Positions 58,290 through 64,000 of a stretch of DNA of 64,000 nt are shown here, piece after piece. Under the pieces are notes generated by a model. That model did not search any database, had not been told where the DNA came from, and saw nothing but the letters and a program-made list of their open reading frames with translations. This DNA is from an uncultured Actinomycetes bacterium (GTDB taxonomy: Bacteria; Actinomycetota; Coriobacteriia; Coriobacteriales; Atopobiaceae), in assembly GCA_900314645.1 (NCBI GenBank), contig OMWB01000002.1:1-64000 (forward strand). Direction: 5' to 3'. Position 1 is the stretch's first letter; each line of letters opens with the position of its first letter. The position numbers were made by a program, and so were the translations under genes.

Positions 58290-59228
58290 TCAGATCCCGA
58301 GCGTCAGCTGCTGAGACACCAGCAGGCTGCGCTGCTTGGCAAAGCTCACCTCGTCACCGTCGCGAAGATAGCCCAGAAGGAGTGGGCTCTCTGGGTCATG
58401 GTTGTGCTGCCAGTTGTCAAGCGCACGTTCGGGGCTTCTGTTGGCATAGCAGTAGCGGCATCCGTTGGGGCAGCTGTCATACGCACCAATGTCGCGGCTC
58501 TCAAAACAGCCACAGCCCGCACGCTGTCCCTTGTGCCTGAGCTCACGAAACGCGATGTCGTTCGCCGCGCCAAGCATCGCTAAGGTGGTACAGCCGCTGC
58601 AACCGATGCCGTATTGTGGCCACAAACCGTTGTTTCCGCAGGTCTGGATGGGTATGCCATGCTCGGCGGCAATGCGTCCCAGCCCACAGGCAAGCGCGTC
58701 GCGGTCATCCTCGCTCAAAGGGCGAAGCTCCGAGAAGTTGACCTCAAGCTTCTTGTACATCTCGACAAACGAGAAGATGCAGCGGTCTACGTGACCAGCA
58801 AGCTTCCCGCACAGGTAGTCAAAGGTCTGGAGGTGCCGCTCAATGGTGTAGGCGTTCGTCAGCAGCACGGGGTCGTAGCGCCAGCAGATGCGGCGGGCGC
58901 CCACCAAGCGCTCGAGGTCATAGAGCGTCTGTACTGAGTCGTCGAGGCTCGGCACGCGCGGCTCGATATCTGGACCATACGCCGTGATGGTGTAGTGGAA
59001 GTGCGTGTTGAAGCGCTTGAGAATGAAGGGAAGTCCTGGCAGCAGCGGCGCATAGTTCTTCGAGCAAAACTCAACGCAATCCACCACGGCAGGATTCAGC
59101 TCGTAGCGGCTCACCTTATGGGGAAAGAGCGGGTTGCGGACAAACACAAACCCCTCTTCAAAGCGCCTCAGAAGCCACGGCGTGTACCACTGCGCGGTGT
59201 CGGTACGTGCGCCCGTGTTGATGATCAT
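58290..59228 (-). CDS. DUF1848 family radical-SAM-like protein
   Basis: A 312-residue protein of the DUF1848 family. The C-terminal part has a cysteine-rich segment: CGCFESRDIGAYDSCPNGCRYCYANRSP, including the CxxxC/CxYCYA type cluster seen in radical SAM proteins, and an earlier GCSGCTT. N-terminal part is ARTDTAQWYTPWLLRRFEEGFVFVRNPL. It may use an iron-sulphur cluster; the reaction is unknown. Start ATG at 59228 follows GAGGGAGGG. It is divergent from the GGDEF gene. Confidence 0.87.
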   Translation of the reverse strand: MIINTGARTDTAQWYTPWLLRRFEEGFVFVRNPLFPHKVSRYELNPAVVDCVEFCSKNYAPLLPGLPFILKRFNTHFHYTITAYGPDIEPRVPSLDDSVQTLYDLERLVGARRICWRYDPVLLTNAYTIERHLQTFDYLCGKLAGHVDRCIFSFVEMYKKLEVNFSELRPLSEDDRDALACGLGRIAAEHGIPIQTCGNNGLWPQYGIGCSGCTTLAMLGAANDIAFRELRHKGQRAGCGCFESRDIGAYDSCPNGCRYCYANRSPERALDNWQHNHDPESPLLLGYLRDGDEVSFAKQRSLLVSQQLTLGI

Positions 59229-59418
59229 GGCAACCCTCCCTCATCGCCATTGTGACGCACGACAAATACGAACACAAGTACGCACCATGAGGTAACCATG
59301 CGCCTTCCCGCGCATCTTGCCCAAAAAGCTGCCCGCCTGCCGCCCACAACGCGCTGCTCATCTAGCTCGGCGCTACCATGGGAGCATTATTCCTACCAAG
59401 AACTGGTATGTTGCGACG

Positions 59419-60801
59419 ATGACGGAGCAAGCATCCATAGCCAAGCGCATTCGAGGCCTGTTCACGCATGCCCCGCATATCCGCTCAATCAACGCCGTAG
59501 TCATCATCATCGCCTCGGTGCTCTCAATCCTGCTGCTGCAGACGGTTGAGCGCGCAACTGAAGTGAGCGCCATCTTCCGGGAGGTAACCAACGAGCACCT
59601 CGCCTGCAGCGAAGCTGTGAGTAGCCTCAAACAGGCTTCGGACGATCTCACCTCCTCGGCACGACTCTTCACGGTGACGCACGACATCGAGTTCGTGGAG
59701 AAGTACTACGAAGAAGTCAACGTCACGAAACGGCGCGATGCGGCACTCGACGTGCTCAGGTTCTACCTTGAGGATGGTCAGGCAAGTCAGCTGCTCGAGG
59801 TTGCCCTTGAAGAATCCAATGCGCTCGCCGAACAAGAGGGTCATGCTATGCGGCTTGTCGCCGAGGCACAAGACTACCCCATTAGCGGCAGTCTTGAGCC
59901 GCTCGCCAGCTACCCACTTTCTGCCTCCGAGCTCGAATTGGAGCCTGACGAGCAGCTCGCGCTTGCCCAAGAGCTGCTTTTTGGCAAAGAGTATCGAGCA
60001 CGGAAGGCGAGCATCGATGGCAACGTTGATGCCTGCACCTCCCAGCTGCTTCTAAGCATCAACGAGCATCAGAACGAGAGTGCGCAGCTCTTGCAGGTTC
60101 TTCTGACGCGCGAACGCATGCTTACCGTCGCGCTGCTCACCATGGTCGTTCTCACCATCTTCCTCGTCATTTACCTCATCCTGTGGCCTATCGCCTCGTA
60201 CTCGTCGCTCATCGCAGACGGCATGCCACTCATCGCAGCAGGCTCGCAAGAGCTTCGCGACCTCGCTCACGAGTACAACGCCTTGTACGAGGAGAATCGC
60301 CAGCGTGCCGATCATCTGCGCCACAAAGCTGACCATGACCCGCTGACCGGGCTTTTCAACCGCGGCGCCTATGACGATTTCGCCGCTACCTACACTGAGC
60401 ACGTCGCCCTTATGCTGGTAGATGTCGACTACTTCAAGACGGTCAACGACACCTACGGTCACGAAGTGGGAGACCAGATCTTGAAGAAGGTCGCACGCCA
60501 CCTCGACCACGCGTTCCGCGCGTCAGACTTCCCCTGCCGCATAGGCGGAGACGAGTTTGCCGTTGTCATCACCGACATGTCACCGCAGCTCAGGCACGTG
60601 GTGACGAGAAAGATTGGACAGATCGCGCAAGGCATGCTCGACACTTCGGACGGCTTGCCCGCGATCACGCTCTCCATTGGCGTTGCGTTCAGCGAGCAGC
60701 TTGACGCCGATGACACCATCTTTAAGGCGGCAGACCGTGCGCTCTACCTTGCAAAGGAACGTGGCAGAAACGGCTACACGTTCTCAGATGAGGTCGGTTG
60801 A
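59419..60801 (+). CDS. membrane-bound GGDEF diguanylate cyclase
   Basis: A 460-residue protein with a helix at about residues 24-42 (NAVVIIIASVLSILLLQTV), an extracytoplasmic helical sensor part of about 190 residues, a second helix (about 235-260, LTVALLTMVVLTIFLVIYLILW) and a C-terminal GGDEF domain. The active-site loop is RIGGDEFAVV, and RASD (an RxxD inhibitory site) lies five residues before GGDEF, so product feedback by c-di-GMP is likely. Start ATG at 59419 has only a weak RBS (TGTTGCGACG). No partner EAL protein is encoded in the window. Confidence 0.9.
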   Translation: MTEQASIAKRIRGLFTHAPHIRSINAVVIIIASVLSILLLQTVERATEVSAIFREVTNEHLACSEAVSSLKQASDDLTSSARLFTVTHDIEFVEKYYEEVNVTKRRDAALDVLRFYLEDGQASQLLEVALEESNALAEQEGHAMRLVAEAQDYPISGSLEPLASYPLSASELELEPDEQLALAQELLFGKEYRARKASIDGNVDACTSQLLLSINEHQNESAQLLQVLLTRERMLTVALLTMVVLTIFLVIYLILWPIASYSSLIADGMPLIAAGSQELRDLAHEYNALYEENRQRADHLRHKADHDPLTGLFNRGAYDDFAATYTEHVALMLVDVDYFKTVNDTYGHEVGDQILKKVARHLDHAFRASDFPCRIGGDEFAVVITDMSPQLRHVVTRKIGQIAQGMLDTSDGLPAITLSIGVAFSEQLDADDTIFKAADRALYLAKERGRNGYTFSDEVG

Positions 60802-60810
60802 CCTACCTCG

Positions 60811-60846
60811 CGAGGCCCCCTCCATTCGTAAACGGAGGGGGCCTCG
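60811..60846. terminator. hairpin between convergent genes
   Basis: A perfect 13-bp stem (CGAGGCCCCCTCC and its complement) with a 10-nt loop, directly after the GGDEF stop. There is no U-tract on the plus strand; the minus-strand gene ends at 60874. It could stop transcription from either side. Confidence 0.7.
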
Positions 60847-60873
60847 AATCACTTGCGATGTTTTACCGTAATG

Positions 60874-61140
60874 CTATGAGCGCTTAGGAATCCACATGTA
60901 CTGGCCGTGAGGCGTCACGCGGAACATCATGATATTGCCGAGCTCAGAGCGCTTGAGCGTGCTCTTCAAGAAGGGCACGACCTTATCGGGGTCCTCTTCC
61001 GTGCACTCAAAGACGACCGACTGGGCAGCGGTGCCCTTCACGTCGCTGAGCTTGAACGTCATGGGCTCTGCGATGCCCTCAACAATCTCGATGACCTTCG
61101 CCCTGAACGCAGGGTTGACGCCGTCAACATCAACAAGCAT
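60874..61140 (-). CDS. small protein of unknown function
   Basis: An 88-residue protein with alternating strands and helices: MLVDVDGVNPAFRAKVIEIVEGIAEP, FKLSDVKGTAAQSVVFECTEEDPDKVVPFLKSTLKRSELGNIMMFRVTPHGQYMW. The pattern could be an ACT- or ferredoxin-like fold, but I did not recognise the family. ATG at 61140 has AAAGGAGGAGG, an excellent RBS. It stands between the GGDEF gene and the phosphate transporter, probably as its own unit. Confidence 0.7.
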   Translation of the reverse strand: MLVDVDGVNPAFRAKVIEIVEGIAEPMTFKLSDVKGTAAQSVVFECTEEDPDKVVPFLKSTLKRSELGNIMMFRVTPHGQYMWIPKRS

Positions 61141-61275
61141 GGGTCCTCCTCCTTTTGCTCAAACGTCTCGATGGGCTCATCTTACGGCCTAATCTGCCAA
61201 CTGAAGGGGCATATCCACAAGCGGGCATCTTCATGCGCAAGGGGTAACTTGCAACCGGTCACTCACGGGAGGAAC

Positions 61276-62325
61276 TCAGAAAACGTGCAGGAAGATCCAA
61301 GCGAGGACGAACCCCAAAAGGCCACATCCAGGAAACGTGAGAATCCAGGTCATCATCATGTCCCACGCGATCTGCCAGTTGACCGACCTGATGCTCTTCG
61401 CCGAACCAGCGCCCATGATGGCCGAGGACTTGGTGTGCGTTGTGGACACCGGCAAGCCCAGAAGCGTTGAGATAAGCAGGCTGAAGCCGTCACTCATAGA
61501 TGCGGCCGCCCCCTGGTACTTCTCCATGGGGACCATCTTGGTACCGACCGTCAATACGATCTTGCGGCCGCCAACCGCCGTTCCTATCGCCATGATGAGC
61601 GCGCAGGCAACCATGAGCCACATCGGATACCCTTTGACATCTGAGACGCTTCCCCCAGTGGCAAGCATCACCGCAAGCGTTGCCGTCGACATGAACTTCT
61701 GTCCATCCTGGGCGCCGTGCATAAGGGCCCCAAACCCCGCACCGGCTACCTGCAAGCCACCAAACAAGCGATTCATCTTGCTGAGGTTTGCGTAGGCAAA
61801 GATTTCCCTGATAGCTTTGGTAGAAAGAAAGCCCAGCGCAAAGCCCAAGATGGTGGAGAGGACCAGGCCGTAGATCACCTTGATCCACTCGGCCATGTTG
61901 ATTCCCTCAGGCCCACCTGATACCGCGATGGCGGCGCCCGAAAGGCCCGCGATGAGCGCATGGCTCTCGCTCGTGGGAATGCCGAAGTACCAAGCGACCC
62001 CGGCCCACACCACAATGGCCACCATCGCAGCCGCAAGCGAGACGAGCGCGGCATGAGAGTCGCCACCAAAATCGACCATGTGGCTTATGGTGTCTGCCAC
62101 CGCGCCAGAAAGCATGGTGGCCCCCACAAGTCCTACGAAGTTGGCGACGACGGCAAGGATGACAGCATTCTCAAACGTTATGGAGCGCGTTCCGACAGCA
62201 TCTGCTATCGAGTTTGCCGCATCAGTCGACCCGTTCACAAAGATGGTTGCGGCAACCAAGAACATGGTGAGCGCGAGGAGCGGATTGGCTCCCAACATAG
62301 TAAAAAACTCAGGCAAGGATGGCAT
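61276..62325 (-). CDS. PiT-family inorganic phosphate transporter
   Basis: A 349-residue polytopic membrane protein. The PiT family motifs are FVNGSTDAANSIADAVGTRSITFENAVI near the N-terminus and STKAIREIFAYANLSKMNRLFGGLQVAGAGFGALMHGAQDGQKF in the middle, then LGLPVSTTHTKSSAIMG, the second conserved motif. It imports phosphate with H+ or Na+. Start ATG at 62325 follows GAGAGGTGC. It is divergent from a PhoB/PhoR-type pair, which suggests shared phosphate control, although no Pho box was identified. Confidence 0.93.
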   Translation of the reverse strand: MPSLPEFFTMLGANPLLALTMFLVAATIFVNGSTDAANSIADAVGTRSITFENAVILAVVANFVGLVGATMLSGAVADTISHMVDFGGDSHAALVSLAAAMVAIVVWAGVAWYFGIPTSESHALIAGLSGAAIAVSGGPEGINMAEWIKVIYGLVLSTILGFALGFLSTKAIREIFAYANLSKMNRLFGGLQVAGAGFGALMHGAQDGQKFMSTATLAVMLATGGSVSDVKGYPMWLMVACALIMAIGTAVGGRKIVLTVGTKMVPMEKYQGAAASMSDGFSLLISTLLGLPVSTTHTKSSAIMGAGSAKSIRSVNWQIAWDMMMTWILTFPGCGLLGFVLAWIFLHVF

Positions 62326-62540
62326 GGCTGCACCTCTCAGACGAACAGCACCTACAAACCCCGCGGTTCCACCGCCTAGACGGCAGATTAAATATCTTGC
62401 TTATACCCATGGTGGAGTAGTTGTAAATGCGTGTGACAGCGAGGTGAACTCGATTCCACAGAACAAATCAAGGGGGCTTTTTGCCCCGAAGACGTCCTTT
62501 CTTGCGCGAAGATACTTACGGTCACGAAAGGAAGGATACT
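62326..62540. promoter_or_regulatory. divergent promoter region between pit and the response regulator
   Basis: The 215 bases between the two divergent genes contain a short GGGGGC/GCCCC hairpin with a T-rich loop (62471-62486), no open frame, and no motif that I can assign firmly. Direct repeats for PhoB binding were searched for by eye and not found in a clear form. Confidence 0.4.
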
Positions 62541-63230
62541 ATGGCGCACATACTGCTCGTCGAGGATGATAAGTCCATTCGCATGGCGCTCGACTTCGCG
62601 CTCACGCGCGCAGGTTATGAGGTAAGCTGCGCGGCGAACGGCTCCGAGGGGCTGGAGGCGGCCCGAACCGTCAAGCCCGACCTCATCCTCTTGGACGTCC
62701 TGCTTCCGAAGCTTTCCGGAATCGATGTGGCGCGCAACCTGCGCTCGTCGGGCAGCAAGACGCCCATCATCATGCTGACGGCGCTCGATGGCGACGGCGA
62801 CAAGATTGCCGGCCTTGACGCGGGCGCTGACGATTACGTCACCAAGCCGTTCTCCACGCCCGAGTTGCTGGCGCGTATCAGGGCCAACCTCCGCAGGCAG
62901 GGCCTTGGCAATACCCCGAGCGGCACCATAGTGGCCGGACCCCTTACCATCGACATCGACGCGACGCGTGTGACCCTCGACGGCAAGCCCGTCAAGCTTC
63001 GCACCAAGGAGTATGCACTGCTCCTTGCCCTTGCCACGCATCAGGGTGCCCTCTGCACACGGCAGTGGCTTGCACAGGAGGTGTGGGGTGAGGTATTCCT
63101 TCCCACCTCACGCACCATTGACACGCATGTCAGGCGGCTGCGCAAGGCCCTCGACGGGACCTCGTGGACCTTTGTGCAGACCGAGCACGGCATGGGCTAC
63201 CGTTTTGATCCTATTCAGGAGGGAGCATGA
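62541..63230 (+). CDS. OmpR/PhoB-family response regulator
   Basis: A 229-residue regulator. The receiver domain (1-120) has the acidic pocket EDD, phosphorylated aspartate in LILLDVLLP, threonine in IMLTALDG and lysine in YVTKPF. The DNA-binding winged helix (about 140-229) ends with TIDTHVRRLRKALDG and ENGMGYRF-like EHGMGYRF. Start ATG at 62541 follows GAAAGGAAGG. The stop overlaps the kinase start (ATGA). It is divergent from the PiT transporter, so a phosphate role (PhoB/PhoP) is plausible but not shown. Confidence 0.93.
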   Translation: MAHILLVEDDKSIRMALDFALTRAGYEVSCAANGSEGLEAARTVKPDLILLDVLLPKLSGIDVARNLRSSGSKTPIIMLTALDGDGDKIAGLDAGADDYVTKPFSTPELLARIRANLRRQGLGNTPSGTIVAGPLTIDIDATRVTLDGKPVKLRTKEYALLLALATHQGALCTRQWLAQEVWGEVFLPTSRTIDTHVRRLRKALDGTSWTFVQTEHGMGYRFDPIQEGA

Positions 63231-64000
63231 GCCCGTCTTCCAAACGCATGGGAAACTGGCGCACAAGCTTCATCATGGGCTACGCCGTCATCGTCTTGCT
63301 GCTCACCGCGGTGTGGCTCTTCTTCCTGCTTGGACCAGTGAGCCACACGCTCGAAGCGCGGCAACGCGAGGGCCTCGTCTCGGTCGCAAACGCAACCGAG
63401 GTAGCGCTCGAGACGAGCCAGCTGCCCGTTGAGGATGTTCTGGACCGCGTTGCCTCAAGCGACAACCTCCGCTTGACACTCATCTCATCTGATGGCGAGG
63501 TCGTTGCCGACAGCTCCGACGTCGTGGACCCCGTAAGCCATGCACAGCGGCCGGAAGTCGCTGCGGCGTTGCAAGGCTCCTTGGGCTTTGACCGGCGAAT
63601 CTCAGAGTCAGACGGCATTGAGTATCTCTACGTGGCCATTCCCAGCAAGGCCAGGCCCGAAGGTGCCGTGTTGCGCGTCTCGATGCCGGTGACGCAGGCA
63701 CACGCCGCGGTCATGCGCTTCAGATGGACGAGCTTTGCCCTGCTTGCGATTACCTTTACCCTCGCGGCAGGCGGAGCGCTCCTGCTGTTCCTGCGTGCCG
63801 CCGCGCCCGTAAGCAGGCTGGAACGCGTGCGCACAGACTTCGTGGCAAACGCCAGCCACGAGCTGAAGACGCCCGTCGCGGGAATTCGCCTGCTCTCGGA
63901 GTCCATCTCGCTGGCAAGTGAAGAGGGAGACGTCGAGGTCGCAGGAGAGTTTGCCCGTCAACTCTCACACGAGTCAGAGCGGCTCCAGAGCCTCATCACC
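63227..64000 (+). CDS. sensor histidine kinase, partial
   Basis: The first 258 codons of a histidine kinase that runs off the window end. A cytoplasmic start with MSPSSKRMGNWRTSF is followed by helix 1 (about 16-36), an extracytoplasmic sensor domain (about 40-150, with REGLVSVANATEVALETS and VLRVSMPVTQAH), helix 2 (about 165-185) and the dimerisation domain with FVANASHELKTPVAG, where the histidine is the phosphorylation site. The ATG overlaps the response regulator stop (ATGA). The pattern resembles PhoR-type kinases. The ATP-binding part lies outside. Confidence 0.93.
   Translation, partial: MSPSSKRMGNWRTSFIMGYAVIVLLLTAVWLFFLLGPVSHTLEARQREGLVSVANATEVALETSQLPVEDVLDRVASSDNLRLTLISSDGEVVADSSDVVDPVSHAQRPEVAAALQGSLGFDRRISESDGIEYLYVAIPSKARPEGAVLRVSMPVTQAHAAVMRFRWTSFALLAITFTLAAGGALLLFLRAAAPVSRLERVRTDFVANASHELKTPVAGIRLLSESISLASEEGDVEVAGEFARQLSHESERLQSLIT

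Noticed and set aside
62326-62540. Pho-box repeats in the pit/response-regulator gap
   Set aside because: No regularly spaced direct repeat was convincing by eye.

Overview
The window is a chromosomal segment of a GC-rich, anaerobe-like Gram-positive bacterium, most likely an actinobacterium of the class Coriobacteriia (Olsenella/Atopobium-like). This is inference from the mix of genes: high-GC codon use together with Firmicutes-style parts (lac PTS, mannose-family PTS, class II GalT, Trp T-box, lysine riboswitch, CBS-type pyrophosphatase, class M sirtuin). No rRNA, tRNA, CRISPR array, transposase or prophage was seen. Gene density is high and almost every gene has a clear AGGAG-type ribosome binding site.

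Layout. 1-2.1 kb: dapA-dapB behind a lysine riboswitch. 2.1-3.6 kb: a DUF3237 protein and an unusual DUF1294/alpha-beta hydrolase fusion. 3.6-12.9 kb: an alpha-glucan operon (LacI regulator, ABC ATPase, binding lipoprotein, two permeases, one exported and one cytoplasmic GH13 enzyme) behind stacked operators. 13-17.3 kb: CPBP protease-like protein, XRE regulators, asparaginase, a HAD phosphatase. 17.3-24.2 kb: a mannose-family PTS (IIA, IIB, IIC, IID) flanked by two SIS-domain sugar isomerase/deglycase-like genes, with a DMT permease and a divergent GntR/UTRA regulator; this resembles systems for Amadori products (fructoselysine/glucoselysine). 24.2-29.2 kb: trpDCFBA under a Trp T-box (specifier UGG), without trpE/trpG. 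29.2-38.8 kb: LacI regulator, lacF, lacE, lacG, then galK, galT, a HAD phosphatase and galE. 38.8-45.2 kb: Spx/ArsC-like protein, YfbR-type nucleotidase, XRE regulator with a palindromic operator, EttA-type ABC-F, a 740-bp non-coding stretch with a probable structured RNA, two small proteins and a GH2 glycosidase. 45.5-50.6 kb: CBS pyrophosphatase, a second HAD phosphatase, glutathione peroxidase, thioredoxin reductase, GNAT. 50.6-58.2 kb: membrane protein, nitroreductase, a class M sirtuin next to a frameshifted macrodomain gene, HxlR regulator, amidohydrolase, and several little-known families. 58.2-64 kb: DUF1848 radical-SAM-like protein, a membrane GGDEF protein, PiT phosphate transporter and a PhoB/PhoR-like pair running off the window edge.

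The segment is dominated by sugar import and processing: polymers of glucose (exported amylase to ABC importer to intracellular glucosidase), lactose (PTS to 6-phospho-beta-galactosidase, with Leloir genes next door), and a likely glycated amine. The most interesting non-coding signals are five copies of a 31-nt TGGGAC...GTCCCA element, two very long perfect inverted repeats (42 and 31 bp arms) between convergent genes, and the candidate RNA at about 42.4-42.76 kb.
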